From Mesorhizobium opportunistum WSM2075 (GTDB taxonomy: Bacteria; Pseudomonadota; Alphaproteobacteria; Rhizobiales; Rhizobiaceae), in NCBI RefSeq assembly GCF_000176035.2, contig NC_015675.1:2360001-2424000 (forward strand): a stretch of DNA of 64,000 nucleotides, given 5' to 3'. The notes beneath the pieces were generated by a model, which saw only the letters and a program-made list of their open reading frames with translations, did no database searches and was not told where the DNA came from. Below are positions 24,912-34,493 of the stretch, in pieces. The number at the start of each line of letters is the position of its first letter. The stretch's first letter is position 1. Both the position numbers and the translations under genes were made by a program.

Positions 24912-25019
24912 GACGCATTCCTTTGCCGATTAATCACGAGATGCATACCACGAAAAATGATATCGTGATACATATTTTTATAGACAAGGCCTTCGAATTG
25001 CGTTAGCGATATTGATGTC

Positions 25020-25036
25020 GCGATATTGTTTATCGC
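25020..25036. promoter_or_regulatory. Palindromic operator in the marR-hydrolase intergenic region
   Basis: GCGATA-TTGTT-TATCGC, a perfect inverted repeat of 6-bp arms, 23 bp before the hydrolase ATG. A partial direct copy (GCGATATTG) begins at 25006 or so. Position and size fit a MarR-family binding site. Confidence 0.65.
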
Positions 25037-25059
25037 AGTAATAATCAAGGAGATTTGAG

Positions 25060-25917
25060 ATGGCATCGCAGACAAAGTCTGGCTCGGGCAGCGGCACGAT
25101 CACCACCCAGGATGGCACGCAGATCTACTACAAGGACTGGGGAACCGGTCAGCCCATCGTCTTCCATCACGGCTGGCCGCTGAGCAGCGACGATTGGGAC
25201 GCCCAGATGCTGTTCTTCCTGGCGCAGGGCTACCGCGTCATCGCCCATGACCGGCGTGGTCACGGCCGTTCCACGCAGACCGATGTCGGCAACGAGATGG
25301 ACACTTACGCCGCCGACGTCGCGGCACTTGTCGCGCATCTCGACCTCAAGGACGCCATTCATGTCGGCCATTCGACCGGGGGCGGCGAGGTGGCGCGTTA
25401 TGTGGCGCAGTACGGTGCCGGCGGGCGCGTCGCCAAGGCGGTGCTGATCGGCGCGGTGCCGCCGATCATGCTCAAGACATCAGCCAATCCCGGCGGCCTG
25501 CCGATCGAGGTGTTCGATGGTTTCCGTGCCGCCCAGGCCGCCAACCGCGCCCAGTTCTTCCGCGATGTTCCGGCCGGCCCGTTCTATGGCTTCAACCGTC
25601 CCGGTGCAGAGGTGTCGCAAGGCATCATCGACAATTGGTGGCGCCAGGGCATGATGGGCGGCACCAAGGCGCATTACGATTGCATCAAGGCCTTTTCGGA
25701 AACCGACTTCACCGAGGATCTGAAAGCAATCGACGTGCCGGTGCTGGTCATGCATGGCGACGACGACCAGATCGTGCCCATAGCCGACTCGGCGCTGCTG
25801 TCGATCAAGCTGCTCAAGAAGGGCGAGCTCAAGGTCTACAAGGGTTTTCCGCACGGCATGGCGACAACCCATGCGGACGTCATCAACGCCGACCTGCTGG
25901 CCTTCTTCAAGGCATAG
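25060..25917 (+). CDS. Alpha/beta hydrolase, cofactor-free haloperoxidase-like
   Basis: 285 residues of the non-haem chloroperoxidase/esterase group. [14 protein letters not shown] (36-49) forms the oxyanion hole. The nucleophile elbow is VGHSTGGGE (102-110) with Ser105. The acid is in [11 protein letters not shown] (about 238-248) and the catalytic His in [11 protein letters not shown] (about 265-275). In peracid-forming relatives this triad acts on acetate and H2O2 in vitro; the natural substrate is unknown. AAGGAG lies 8 nt before ATG 25060. It is probably controlled by the divergent MarR gene. Confidence 0.9.
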   Translation: MASQTKSGSGSGTITTQDGTQIYYKDWGTGQPIVFHHGWPLSSDDWDAQMLFFLAQGYRVIAHDRRGHGRSTQTDVGNEMDTYAADVAALVAHLDLKDAIHVGHSTGGGEVARYVAQYGAGGRVAKAVLIGAVPPIMLKTSANPGGLPIEVFDGFRAAQAANRAQFFRDVPAGPFYGFNRPGAEVSQGIIDNWWRQGMMGGTKAHYDCIKAFSETDFTEDLKAIDVPVLVMHGDDDQIVPIADSALLSIKLLKKGELKVYKGFPHGMATTHADVINADLLAFFKA

Positions 25918-25936
25918 GGCCGTTCGGAACGAAAGA

Positions 25937-25960
25937 AGCACCCGCCGTCCGGCGGGTGCT
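25937..25960. terminator. Bidirectional terminator between hydrolase and MFS genes
   Basis: Perfect 10-bp stem AGCACCCGCC/GGCGGGTGCT with GTCC loop between convergent genes. Only a weak T-tract (CTTCCTT) follows. Confidence 0.75.
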
Positions 25961-25987
25961 CTTCCTTGCGTGGGTTTCAGGTCTGAT

Positions 25988-27223
25988 CTAGGCGGCCGCC
26001 TGTGCCTTCCTGGCTTCCTTCATGTTGGGCAGGAACACGGTCAGCAATCCAAGAAACGGCAGATAGGAGCAGATCTGGAAGACGAAATCGATGCCCTTCA
26101 TGTCGGCGACGACGCCGAGCACGGCGGCCGCGATGCCGCCCATGCCGAAGGCGAAGCCGAAGAAGATACCGGCGATCATGCCGACGCGACCGGGCACAAG
26201 TTCCTGCGCGAAGACAACGATGTTGGAGAAGGCCGAGGACAGGATCAGCCCGATCAGCACCGTCAGCACCATCGTCCATTCCAAATTGGCGTAGGGGAGC
26301 GCCAGCGTGAACGGCAGCACGCCGACGATCGAGAACCAGATCATCGCCTTTTGCCCATAGCGGTCGCCGAACGGGCCGCCGAGCAGGATGCCGAGCGCCG
26401 AGGCGCCGAGGAACAGGAACAGCATGACCTGCGACATCTGCACCGAAACGCCGAACTTATGGATGGAATAGAAGGTGTAGTAGCTGGCGAGGCTGGCGAT
26501 GTAGGCGTTCTTGCTCAACACCAGCAGCGTCAGCACGATCAACGCGTTCATCACCTTGCGGCGCGGGAAGGGCGAGACGAAGCTTGCCGCCTTGCGATTG
26601 CCTTGCGCGGCGCGCAGGCGGCTATACCAGCCGCCGACCTGCCACAGGATGACGATGCCGATCAGCGAGCCGACGGCGAACCAGGAGATGCTGGTCTGGC
26701 CGAAGGGCACGACGATGAAGGCGGCCAGCAAGGGGCCCATCGACTGGCCGAAATTGCCGCCGACCTGGAACAGCGATTGCGCCAGGCCGAACCGGCCGCC
26801 GGAAGCGAAGCGGGCGATGCGCGAGGATTCCGGGTGGAAGATCGCCGAACCGATGCCGATCAGCGAGGCGCCGATCAGGAGCAGGTAGTAGTGCCCGGCA
26901 TAGGCCAGCACGACCAGGCCGATCAGCGACGAGGCCATGCCGTAGGGCAAGGAATAGGGCATCGGTCGCTTGTCGGTGACCATGCCGATGATCGGCTGCA
27001 GCAGGGATGCCGTCACCTGGAAGGTGAAGGTCAACAGGCCGATCTGCCAGAAATCGAGACCGTAATTCTCTTTCAGAAGCGGATAGATGGCCGATAGCAG
27101 CGACTGCATGATGTCGTTGATGCAGTGGCACAGGCTCACCGCCAGGATGACGGTGAAGGCCGTCGCCTGGGCTGAAGCGGCGGTCGCGGGGGAAGCGACG
27201 CTGGTGGCTGTCGTATCGGTCAA
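25988..27223 (-). CDS. MFS transporter, fosmidomycin-resistance (Fsr) type
   Basis: 411 residues if translation begins at TTG 27223, which has GGAG 6-7 nt upstream; the open frame extends 67 low-complexity residues further. Twelve membrane spans are expected. Family-like segments are LCHCINDIMQSLLSAIYPLLKENY..., DKRPMPYSLPYGM and IGSAIFHPESSRIARFASGGRFGLAQSLFQVGGNFG (HPE motif about residue 130). Fsr proteins export drugs such as fosmidomycin by proton antiport; the true substrate is unknown. It is divergent from an AraC gene that may control it. Confidence 0.87.
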   Translation of the reverse strand: MTDTTATSVASPATAASAQATAFTVILAVSLCHCINDIMQSLLSAIYPLLKENYGLDFWQIGLLTFTFQVTASLLQPIIGMVTDKRPMPYSLPYGMASSLIGLVVLAYAGHYYLLLIGASLIGIGSAIFHPESSRIARFASGGRFGLAQSLFQVGGNFGQSMGPLLAAFIVVPFGQTSISWFAVGSLIGIVILWQVGGWYSRLRAAQGNRKAASFVSPFPRRKVMNALIVLTLLVLSKNAYIASLASYYTFYSIHKFGVSVQMSQVMLFLFLGASALGILLGGPFGDRYGQKAMIWFSIVGVLPFTLALPYANLEWTMVLTVLIGLILSSAFSNIVVFAQELVPGRVGMIAGIFFGFAFGMGGIAAAVLGVVADMKGIDFVFQICSYLPFLGLLTVFLPNMKEARKAQAAA

Positions 27224-27374
27224 GATAGGCTCCGTGGTCTTTTTGGCGGGCACGCCCGCGGGCAATCTGGCGGACGCTCCTGCGGCCGCCTTAGGGACGG
27301 TTGCCTTATAAGCTGCTTGCCGCGCGACTTCTTTCGTGGTTTGGTCCAATAGTTTCGCGAGTGGGCCATACAAG

Positions 27375-28259
27375 ATGCCGCATGGCAGGGAAATCTTTCG
27401 CGCCGGCAATACCGACCTCGGCAAATTGCACGAAAGCCGCTGGCAGTGGCTGGAGCAGGTGGCCGGGCCGGCGGTGGCCTTGCCGACCGAATATCCCGAC
27501 GGTTACCACGTGCCCCAGCACCGCCACAGCCGCAGCCAGTTGCTGCATGCGCTGGTCGGCGTCGTGCTGGTGACGACGCGGCACGGGCGCTGGATGGTGC
27601 CGCCCGACCATGCGATGTGGATTCCGGCCGGCACCGAGCATTCCGTCGAAATGCTGGGCGATGTCTCGATGCGCTCGGTCTATGTCATGCCAGGCGCGAT
27701 CGCCGGACTGCCGGAAGGGTTGCGCGTCGTCGGCGTCACCGATTTGATGCACAGCCTGATCGTGGAATCGGAAAAGCTGCCGCAGGGCGGTGAGCTGGAA
27801 GGGCGCGGCGGGCTGATCATGAACCTGCTGCTGCACGAAATCCCGACCTTGCCGGAGCGGCCGCTCGGGCTGCCGTTCCCGTCCGATTCGAGGCTGGCGG
27901 CGCTCTGCCGGCGCTTCGTCGCCGCGCCCTCGCCGCACGCGACGATCGACGAGTGGGCCGATGCCGCCGGCATGAGCCGCCGCTCCTTCACCCGCGCCTT
28001 CCAGCGCCAGACCGGCCTGTCGCTGTCGACATGGCGCCAGCAGGCCTGCCTGTTCGCCGCGCTGCCGAGGCTCGCCGATGGCGAGCCGATCACCAGGGTG
28101 GCGCTCGACCTGGGCTATGACAGCGTGCCGGCCTTCATCACCATGTTCAAGCGGATGCTCGGCACCTCGCCGCGCGGCTATATGCGCGGCGCGCGCGAAA
28201 ACGTGGAGGTCGCTCGTCGCCTTCCGGGCCCGGTTCGGCTGGGAAGCCCGGCGCCGTAG
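27375..28259 (+). CDS. AraC-family transcriptional regulator with cupin sensor domain
   Basis: About 294 residues from ATG 27375 (an in-frame GTG at 27336 is an alternative). The N-terminal cupin has PQHRHSRSQLLHALVG with metal-type His residues. The C-terminal double HTH runs through ATIDEWADAAGMSRRSFTRAF and TRVALDLGYDSVPAFITMFKR, ending in GTSPRGYM (about 190-280). Such regulators usually activate or repress a neighbouring transporter; the divergent MFS gene starts 151 bp away. The effector is unknown. Confidence 0.88.
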   Translation: MPHGREIFRAGNTDLGKLHESRWQWLEQVAGPAVALPTEYPDGYHVPQHRHSRSQLLHALVGVVLVTTRHGRWMVPPDHAMWIPAGTEHSVEMLGDVSMRSVYVMPGAIAGLPEGLRVVGVTDLMHSLIVESEKLPQGGELEGRGGLIMNLLLHEIPTLPERPLGLPFPSDSRLAALCRRFVAAPSPHATIDEWADAAGMSRRSFTRAFQRQTGLSLSTWRQQACLFAALPRLADGEPITRVALDLGYDSVPAFITMFKRMLGTSPRGYMRGARENVEVARRLPGPVRLGSPAP

Positions 28260-28270
28260 CGGCAGCGGTC

Positions 28271-28370
28271 TAGAGCAGTTTACTGTTCAACGGAAACGGT
28301 GAACTGCTCTAACTCTTTGTTTTGACGTAATTCCGGACGGAAAACCGTTTCACACTTTTCCTGGAATTAC
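28271..28370. repeat. Composite palindromic repeat
   Basis: Two hairpins in series: TAGAGCAGTT/AACTGCTCTA (28271-28311) and GTAATTCC/GGAATTAC (28327-28370) with GGAAAACCGTTT inside. It lies between convergent araC and prs genes. It resembles the other dispersed palindromes in layout but has different arm sequences. Confidence 0.7.
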
Positions 28371-28371
28371 T

Positions 28372-29307
28372 TTAATCGAAAAGGCTCGACACCGATTCCT
28401 CGGTCGCGGTACGCGAGATAGCTTCGCCCATCAGGTCGGCGATCGAGATGACGCGGATGTTGGGCGCGTCGAGCACGGCCTGCGTCGGCTGGATGGAATC
28501 GGTGATCACCAGTTCCTGCAGCTTCGAGCCGCTAATGCGGGCAACCGCTCCGCCCGACAGCACGCCATGGGTGATGTAGGCGGTGACGCTGGTGGCGCCG
28601 TTGGCCAGCAGCGCGTCGGCGGCATTGCACAGCGTGCCGCCGGAATCGACGATGTCGTCGATCAGCAGGCAGTCCTTGCCGGCGACCGCGCCGATGATGT
28701 TCATGACTTCCGATTCGCCCGGGCGCTCACGGCGCTTGTCGACGATGGCGAGCTGGGCGTCGAAACGCTTGGCCAGCGCGCGGGCCCGCACCACGCCGCC
28801 GATGTCGGGCGACACCACCACGACATTGCCGAGCTGCTTGTATTTCGCCTTCACGTCGCGGGCCATCACCGGCACCGAAAACAGGTTGTCGGTCGGAATG
28901 TCGAAGAAGCCCTGGATCTGGCCGGCATGCAGGTCCAGCGTCAAAACCCGGTTGACGCCGGCACGGGTGATCATGTTGGCGACCAGCTTGGCCGAGATCG
29001 GGGTGCGGCCGGAGGCGCGGCGGTCTTGCCTGGCGTAGCCGAAATAGGGGATGACCGCCGTGATGCGTTTTGCCGACGAACGCATGAAGGCATCGATCAT
29101 GATGAGCAGTTCCATCAGGTGATCGTTGGTCGGAAACGAAGTCGACTGCAGGATGAAGACATCCTCGCCGCGTACGTTTTCCTGGATTTCGACGAAGATT
29201 TCCTGGTCGGCGAAGCGCCTGACCGTGGCCTTGCCCAGCGGGATGTTGAGATAGCGGGCGACCGCTTCGGCCAGCACCCTGTTGGAATTGCCCGCGAAGA
29301 GTTTCAT
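28372..29307 (-). CDS. prs: Ribose-phosphate pyrophosphokinase
   Basis: 311 residues; makes PRPP from ribose-5-phosphate and ATP for nucleotide, His and Trp synthesis. The start [17 protein letters not shown] fits the family; ATG 29307 follows AGGAACGG. Motifs are [18 protein letters not shown] (about 26-43), [13 protein letters not shown] (about 96-108), [19 protein letters not shown] (about 158-176) and the PRPP loop [18 protein letters not shown] (about 212-229). It is probably monocistronic. Confidence 0.96.
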   Translation of the reverse strand: MKLFAGNSNRVLAEAVARYLNIPLGKATVRRFADQEIFVEIQENVRGEDVFILQSTSFPTNDHLMELLIMIDAFMRSSAKRITAVIPYFGYARQDRRASGRTPISAKLVANMITRAGVNRVLTLDLHAGQIQGFFDIPTDNLFSVPVMARDVKAKYKQLGNVVVVSPDIGGVVRARALAKRFDAQLAIVDKRRERPGESEVMNIIGAVAGKDCLLIDDIVDSGGTLCNAADALLANGATSVTAYITHGVLSGGAVARISGSKLQELVITDSIQPTQAVLDAPNIRVISIADLMGEAISRTATEESVSSLFD

Positions 29308-29463
29308 GCACCGTTCCTGGTGGAGGATGGAGAACCCGGACAGACTCTCCTGCACCTTTTAACCGGGCTTTTAGCGGCCCGCGCCGGTATTGCAAGCGCC
29401 GAGATGGGGAATCCGCCGGCTAAGCCTAGGAAAACTTCACGCTCCTCACTGGCGGGCAACACC

Positions 29464-30078
29464 TCAGCCGGCCTTGCCGCCGAGAAACGCCGTGAACTGG
29501 TCGATCGTCTGGTCGGCGATCGCCTGCATGGTGGCCGGCGCCACCGCTTTCCAGGCGTCGGCGCTGCCGCCGGAATTGACCGAAGGCGCTTTCATCTGCC
29601 CATTGATGCGGTGCAGCCGGTTGCCGGCCGGGTCGTAGACATCCCAGACATAGATGACAGTGGTGTCCTTGCCTTCGGAGATCGCCGAGAAATAGCCCTT
29701 GAGCACATGGGTTGCGGTCTGATCCTGGCTGCCGGCCAGCGTGATGCCACGCTGCTTGGCCCGCGTCTGCAGTTCGGCCGTCAGCGGCGTGGCGGCTTCC
29801 ACCGAAGCGCCGACGATCGGCGCGATCTGCAGGCGTGTCTTCGACAGGATGGCAGCGCTTTGGGTCGACGTGAGCGGCGCGGCAGTGGTTGCAGGAGCAC
29901 CGGCGGCGGCGGTGGCCGTCGATGACGGCGCTGGAACAGTGGCCGCGCCTTGCGCTCCCGGCGCCGAGCCCGCCGGCGGGGTGATGGCGGAAGGTTCGAG
30001 AACGTCCTTTGCGTTGGTGCAGGCGGCAAGAGCCAATGCCACAAGCAATGACACGGTCGTCACATGCGATCGTCTCAT
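29464..30078 (-). CDS. Lipoprotein of unknown function
   Basis: 204 residues from ATG 30078, with GAAGG 3 nt upstream. A lipoprotein signal (VSLLVALALAAC, lipobox LAAC, Cys20) is followed by a Pro/Ala/Thr-rich linker (about 30-80). A C-terminal domain holds KTRLQIAPIVGA, THVLKGYFSAISEGKDTTVIYVWDVYDP and GNRLHRINGQ. This part resembles rhizobial envelope lipoproteins of unknown role. It lies 43 bp downstream of the M24-like gene on the same strand and is probably the last gene of the lgt operon. Confidence 0.8.
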   Translation of the reverse strand: MRRSHVTTVSLLVALALAACTNAKDVLEPSAITPPAGSAPGAQGAATVPAPSSTATAAAGAPATTAAPLTSTQSAAILSKTRLQIAPIVGASVEAATPLTAELQTRAKQRGITLAGSQDQTATHVLKGYFSAISEGKDTTVIYVWDVYDPAGNRLHRINGQMKAPSVNSGGSADAWKAVAPATMQAIADQTIDQFTAFLGGKAG

Positions 30079-30121
30079 TTGCCTTCTAACTCCTTGGCGA
30101 AGAACGCCTCCCATTATGGAT

Positions 30122-31273
30122 TCACTGTACGATCAAGTCGAGATCATGGCGGGACAGCGGCTTCGGCTGGGATTCGGTGGTCAGATAGGTGCGGCCAAGC
30201 GTCATTGCCGTCTCCGCCTCGGAATCCATGATGATCATGTGGGCGAACAGCGTCATGTTCGGCGCGATCGGCTCGGGGTTGCCCTGGTAGAACATCGGCA
30301 TGTCCATCCAGGACGGGGTGAAGCGGGCGCCGACCGAGTAGCCGCAGGCGTTCAGCCGATGCTTGGTCAGGCCATGCGCTTCCATGGTGCGGGCGTGGGC
30401 GTCGAACACATCACCGAAGCTGTTGCCCGGCGTCATTGCCTTTTCGACGGCAAGAAGGGCCGCGCGGGCCGCGTCGAACAGTTCCTGATGGCGCTTCGAG
30501 ACCTTGCCGGTCAGCACCGTGCGCATCATCGGCGCATGGTAATGATGAAAGACGCCGGCCCATTCCAGCGTCAGCTGGTCGTTCTTGGTGAGCTTGCGGC
30601 GGCCGGCCTTGTAGCGGCAGAGCAGCGCGTCGATACCGGAGCCGATGATGAACTCGTTGGCCGGATAATCGCCGCCGCCGGCAAAGATCGCACCCTGCAT
30701 GGCGGCCAGGATCAGGGCTTCGTCGCCGCCCTGCTTGATCAGCGGCAAGGCCGCGTCCAGCGCGTCGTCGGAAAGATTGGCGGCCTTCTCGGCCTTGGCG
30801 ACCTCGGCCGGGCTCTTGAACAGGCGCAGCCGGCCGACGATGCCGGATGCATCGGCGATCTGGCCGAAGGTCTGCAATTGCTCATCGAGCCGCCGGCCAT
30901 TGAAGGCGGTCAGGCCGTGGGTGTCGTATTCGACGCCGATGCGGGCGCCGAGCAGGTCGAGATCGTTGAGCAGATTGCGCAGGTCGACCGCCGGATTGGC
31001 GCCGTCGCGGTCGGTCCACAGCACGATGTTGTCGATGATGGAGGTGTGGCGTGCCTGGCGCAGGTCGGCCGAGCGGGTCAAAAGCACCATCGAGCCGTCG
31101 GCCTTCACCACCAGGCACTGGAAGAAGCAGAAGCCGAACGTGTCGTAGCCGGTCAGCCAGTACATGCTTTCCTGCGCGAACAGCAGGATGGCGTCGAGCT
31201 TCTTTTCGGCCATCTCGATCATCAGCCGGTCGCGCCGCGCGTCGAATTCCGATCGTTCAAAATGCAGCGCCAT
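30122..31273 (-). CDS. M24-fold (Xaa-Pro peptidase/creatinase-like) protein without metal ligands
   Basis: 383 residues: a creatinase N-terminal domain (1-130) and a pita-bread C-terminal domain. In active M24 peptidases two Asp, one His and two Glu hold two metals. Here the first Asp pair aligns with Glu and Pro in LEWAGVFHHYHAPMMRT (about 238-254), the His region reads NACGYSVGARF, and the last Glu is absent from LGRTYLTTES. The protein is therefore probably a metal-free hydrolase of the creatinase/ectoine-hydrolase type or a non-enzymatic relative. It starts inside the pgeF stop (TAATG) and is co-translated. Confidence 0.82.
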   Translation of the reverse strand: MALHFERSEFDARRDRLMIEMAEKKLDAILLFAQESMYWLTGYDTFGFCFFQCLVVKADGSMVLLTRSADLRQARHTSIIDNIVLWTDRDGANPAVDLRNLLNDLDLLGARIGVEYDTHGLTAFNGRRLDEQLQTFGQIADASGIVGRLRLFKSPAEVAKAEKAANLSDDALDAALPLIKQGGDEALILAAMQGAIFAGGGDYPANEFIIGSGIDALLCRYKAGRRKLTKNDQLTLEWAGVFHHYHAPMMRTVLTGKVSKRHQELFDAARAALLAVEKAMTPGNSFGDVFDAHARTMEAHGLTKHRLNACGYSVGARFTPSWMDMPMFYQGNPEPIAPNMTLFAHMIIMDSEAETAMTLGRTYLTTESQPKPLSRHDLDLIVQ

Positions 31274-32067
31274 TATTCTTTCTCCAAAACGATGGCCGAA
31301 ACCTGCCGGCCGTAATCGGATTCCCCACGGTGCGTGGTGCGCCGGTAGGAATAGAACAGATCTTCCTCGGCATAGGTGCAGCGGCCGAGGCCCTCAGCCT
31401 TTACGCCGGCCCTGGCCAGCCGGTCGACCGTGTAGCGGTTGAGGTCGAACATGGCGTGGCCGGCATGTGCCGAAGGCGCGAAATAGCCGGTGTTTTCCGC
31501 ATCGGCCTCGACGAAGCGGGCGACGAATTCCGGCCCGACCTCGTAGTTTTCGGGGCCGATCGAGGGGCCGAGCACCGCAATGATGTTTTCACGCCGGGCG
31601 CCGAGGCCTTCCATGGCGGTGATGGTGTTTTCGAGCACGCCCGTGAAGGCGCCTTTCCAGCCGGCATGCGCCGCGCCGATGACGCGCGCGTCCATATCGG
31701 CGAAGAGTACCGGGCCGCAATCGGCGGTCGAGGCGCCGATGGCGATGCCCGGCTGGTCGGTGACGATGGCGTCGGCCTTGGGCCGCTCGCCGGAAAAGGG
31801 TTCCCTGGCGACAATGACGTCGGGCGAATGGACCTGCCAGGCGGTCAACAGATGGTTCGGCGGCACACCCATCCAGGCGGCGACACGGCAGCGGTTCTCG
31901 GCCACCAGCGCCTGGTCGTCATCCGACCCGGTGCCAATGTTGAGGCCCTGGTAGATGCCGGTCGAAACGCCGCCTATGCGGGTGAAATAGCCATGGCGGA
32001 TGCCCTGTGCCTGCGCCTTGTCCAGCAGCGGCGACCGAATGGGATCCGGTTTGGTCTGATTCAGCAT
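31273..32067 (-). CDS. pgeF: Peptidoglycan editing factor PgeF (YfiH, multicopper-like polyphenol oxidase fold)
   Basis: 264 residues from ATG 32067. YfiH motifs are clear: GYFTRIGGVSTGIYQGLNIG (about 26-45), TAWQVHSPDV (about 74-83), ADAIVTDQPGIAIGASTADCGPVLF (about 97-121) with the metal Cys, and GAAHAGWKGAFTGVL (about 131-145) with the metal His. PgeF hydrolyses muropeptides carrying L-Ser in place of L-Ala. It sits in the lgt operon, 103 bp after the methyltransferase gene and overlapping the M24-like gene by one base. Confidence 0.92.
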   Translation of the reverse strand: MLNQTKPDPIRSPLLDKAQAQGIRHGYFTRIGGVSTGIYQGLNIGTGSDDDQALVAENRCRVAAWMGVPPNHLLTAWQVHSPDVIVAREPFSGERPKADAIVTDQPGIAIGASTADCGPVLFADMDARVIGAAHAGWKGAFTGVLENTITAMEGLGARRENIIAVLGPSIGPENYEVGPEFVARFVEADAENTGYFAPSAHAGHAMFDLNRYTVDRLARAGVKAEGLGRCTYAEEDLFYSYRRTTHRGESDYGRQVSAIVLEKE

Positions 32068-32170
32068 GTGGGCGTTGTTGTCCGTGTGGGCGGTTTCGTC
32101 AAGAAAAAGCGACCGGCGGTTCCACCGCTCTTTTGCCGGACGGGAGATTGGGAGGGGTAACGGTGAAAAG

Positions 32171-33259
32171 TCAATCCGCCGTGGCGAAGGGGCGAATGGT
32201 GACGCCACGCGGGACGATGGCAAGCACCTTGAACAGATCGCCCATCGCCTGCGGGCCGGCGAGGCGTTCGACATCGCTGGCGATCTTGTCACGCGCCGCC
32301 TGGCCGGCATCGGCGCCAAGCCGGCCGGCACGCTCGAGAATGCCCATGCCGAGCAGGAAATCGCCCTGCCTCGACAGATGGGCGTCGAGGCCATGCGCAC
32401 GCACGATTGCGGCAAGGGCGGCGAAATCGACGTGGGAGGTGAGGTCGGCTTCGCCGGGATTGGCCAGCACATCTTCGTGATTGTGCTTGCGCAGGGCCTG
32501 CAGCGTGTCGCCGACACCCGGCCGCAAATGGCCATAGTCAGGGAACAGTCCGGCGCCGCCATGACTGGATATGCGCGCGGCAATGGCTGCCATCAGGGCG
32601 GAGCGGGCCGGTGCCACTTCGGCGATCGCACCTTGTGGTGCCTCGCCGGCGTCGGCGGGGAGCAGCGTCGGGTCGACCGAGCCGGCGCCGGCGAAGAAGC
32701 AAAGTTCGTCCTTGTCGTCGAGGCCGACCATGCGCTCGCGCCAGCCGGAGCCGGCACGGACGAACTGGCGGATGGGCACGGCGTCGAACAATTCGTTGCC
32801 GACGATCAGCAGCGGCTGCCGTGGCAGCGTGTCGATTGTTTCGTGCCAGCCAACCGCGAAGGGCGTCGCGCTAAGCGTCTGTTTCTGGATCTCGGCGAGG
32901 CGCGGGCTGGTCTCGACCATTGCGAAGGCTGCGCCGTTGGCCAGGTCAGGTTCGAGCCGTGACAAGGTGCGCAGCATGTCCTTCATCAGCGTGCCACGGC
33001 CGGGACCGATCTCGGCGATGGTTACCGGCATCGGCCGGCCGATCGCAGCCCAGGCCTGGTAGAGCCAGACGGCGACGAGTTCGCCGAACATCTGGCTGAT
33101 CTCGGGCGCGGTGATGAAGTCGCCGGCGGCGCCGAAGGGCTCGCGCGTCGTGTAGTAGCCGTCCGCGGGGTCGAACAGGCACAGCGCCATATATTCGTTG
33201 ACGGGGATCGGGCCCGTCGCCTCGATCAGGTCGACGATGCGGGTCTTCAGCCGCGTCAT
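32171..33259 (-). CDS. NDUFAF7/MidA-like SAM-dependent methyltransferase
   Basis: 362 residues from ATG 33259, coupled to the lgt stop (ATGA overlap 33256-33259). DUF185 features: [20 protein letters not shown] (about 17-36), [22 protein letters not shown] (about 44-65), SAM motif [17 protein letters not shown] (about 80-96) and [14 protein letters not shown] (about 152-165). The mitochondrial homologue NDUFAF7 dimethylates an Arg of complex I subunit NDUFS2; a similar role with NuoD is plausible here but unproven. Confidence 0.88.
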   Translation of the reverse strand: MTRLKTRIVDLIEATGPIPVNEYMALCLFDPADGYYTTREPFGAAGDFITAPEISQMFGELVAVWLYQAWAAIGRPMPVTIAEIGPGRGTLMKDMLRTLSRLEPDLANGAAFAMVETSPRLAEIQKQTLSATPFAVGWHETIDTLPRQPLLIVGNELFDAVPIRQFVRAGSGWRERMVGLDDKDELCFFAGAGSVDPTLLPADAGEAPQGAIAEVAPARSALMAAIAARISSHGGAGLFPDYGHLRPGVGDTLQALRKHNHEDVLANPGEADLTSHVDFAALAAIVRAHGLDAHLSRQGDFLLGMGILERAGRLGADAGQAARDKIASDVERLAGPQAMGDLFKVLAIVPRGVTIRPFATAD

Positions 33260-34116
33260 GTCGCCTGCGGCTCTGCTTGCGTCACCGGCTTGGCGGTTGC
33301 CATTGCCCAGATGCCGGCCAGCACCATAGGCGTCGACAGGATCATGCCCATGGTCAGCCAATTGGTGCCGAGGAGGTAGCCGAGTTGCTGGTCGGGCTCA
33401 CGGAAGAACTCGACGAAGATGCGCGACAGGCCATAGCCGCAGATGAAGGCACCGCCGACGAAGCGCGGCGTCTTCAGCTTGAGGCGCGAATGGGTGAGGA
33501 TGCGCAGCACGAGGAACAGCACGACGCCTTCGAGCAGGGCCTCGTAGAGTTGGCTGGGATGGCGGGCAAACGGCCCGCCATTGGGGAATTCGATTGCCCA
33601 GGGCACGTCCGTCGGCCGGCCCCAGAGTTCCGAATTGATGAAGTTGGCGACGCGCACCAGGCCAAGGCCGACCGGCACGCCGGCGGCCACGACATCGAAC
33701 AGCGACCAGGTGCGGATGCCGCGCTTGATGGAAAACAGCGTCATGGCGAGGATGACGCCGAGCAGGCCGCCATGGAACGACATACCGCCTTGCCAGACGG
33801 CGAAGATGTCGAGTGGATGCGCAATGTAGCGCGGCAGGTCGTAGAACAGGACGTAGCCGGTGCGGCCGCCGAGCACGACGCCGATGGCCGCCCAGACGAT
33901 GAAGTCGTCGAGGTCGTCCGGCTTCATCGGCAGGATGCCGTCGGGCCACAGCTTCGGGTTGGCGGCGAGCCGTTTGGCGTACCACCAGGCGAACAGGATG
34001 CCGACGATGTAGCCGACGCCGTACCAGTGCACCGCCAGCGGCCCGATCTGGATGAGGATCGGGTTGATGTTGGGAAACGGCAGCGAGGCCAGCGGCAGCA
34101 GGAAATATTCGTTCAA
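33256..34116 (-). CDS. lgt: Prolipoprotein diacylglyceryl transferase
   Basis: 286 residues, seven membrane spans. It moves diacylglycerol from phosphatidylglycerol to the lipobox Cys of prolipoproteins. Lgt signatures are [19 protein letters not shown] (about 31-49), the HGGLLG loop in [12 protein letters not shown] (about 110-121) and [16 protein letters not shown] (about 155-170), followed by [13 protein letters not shown] (about 183-195). It is the first gene of a tight operon: lgt, methyltransferase, pgeF, M24-like protein, lipoprotein. Confidence 0.96.
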   Translation of the reverse strand: MNEYFLLPLASLPFPNINPILIQIGPLAVHWYGVGYIVGILFAWWYAKRLAANPKLWPDGILPMKPDDLDDFIVWAAIGVVLGGRTGYVLFYDLPRYIAHPLDIFAVWQGGMSFHGGLLGVILAMTLFSIKRGIRTWSLFDVVAAGVPVGLGLVRVANFINSELWGRPTDVPWAIEFPNGGPFARHPSQLYEALLEGVVLFLVLRILTHSRLKLKTPRFVGGAFICGYGLSRIFVEFFREPDQQLGYLLGTNWLTMGMILSTPMVLAGIWAMATAKPVTQAEPQAT

Positions 34117-34253
34117 CGGGGAACTCTCGGTTGCGAACGCGTTTGGGCGCGGACCATGCGGCAGGGTTTTGGCAGGGTCAAGGCAAGGTGGTCGGCGTCA
34201 AAAGTCGGATCGGATCACCCTTGCAGGCCCATCGCGCCGTGCAGGCGGTGCGC

Positions 34254-34493
34254 TCAATCCCGAGGCTTGGCGGCCACCAACTGCCGCAACGCGTCGTTGA
34301 TCCTGTCCTGCCAGCCGGGGCCATCTTCCTGGAAATGATCGAGCACGGCCCGGTCGATCCGGATCGAAACCAGCTCGCGGACATTCGGCGCGGAGGAAGC
34401 TTCGCGAATTGGCGGTGCCGGCTTCTTCACCGGTTTGAAGGCGGCTTCGGCGGCTGCCATCGGATTTGTCGGTCGGCGCGGGGGCGTTGCCAT
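34254..34493 (-). CDS. BrnA-type antitoxin-like DNA-binding protein (DUF4415)
   Basis: 79 residues from ATG 34493 (AGGG 8 nt upstream). A Pro-rich, flexible N-terminus leads to a ribbon-helix-helix-like end, LVSIRIDRAVLDHFQEDGPG then WQDRINDALRQLVA (about 42-74), matching BrnA/DUF4415 antitoxins. No brnT-like toxin frame is seen on either side: the neighbours are lgt (137 bp downstream, same strand) and divergent ubiK. It may be an orphan regulator. Confidence 0.75.
   Translation of the reverse strand: MATPPRRPTNPMAAAEAAFKPVKKPAPPIREASSAPNVRELVSIRIDRAVLDHFQEDGPGWQDRINDALRQLVAAKPRD

Noticed and set aside
31273..32583. Longer pgeF frame starting at 32583
   Set aside because: The extra N-terminal residues overlap the methyltransferase gene in another frame and lack PgeF similarity; ATG 32067 gives the normal length.
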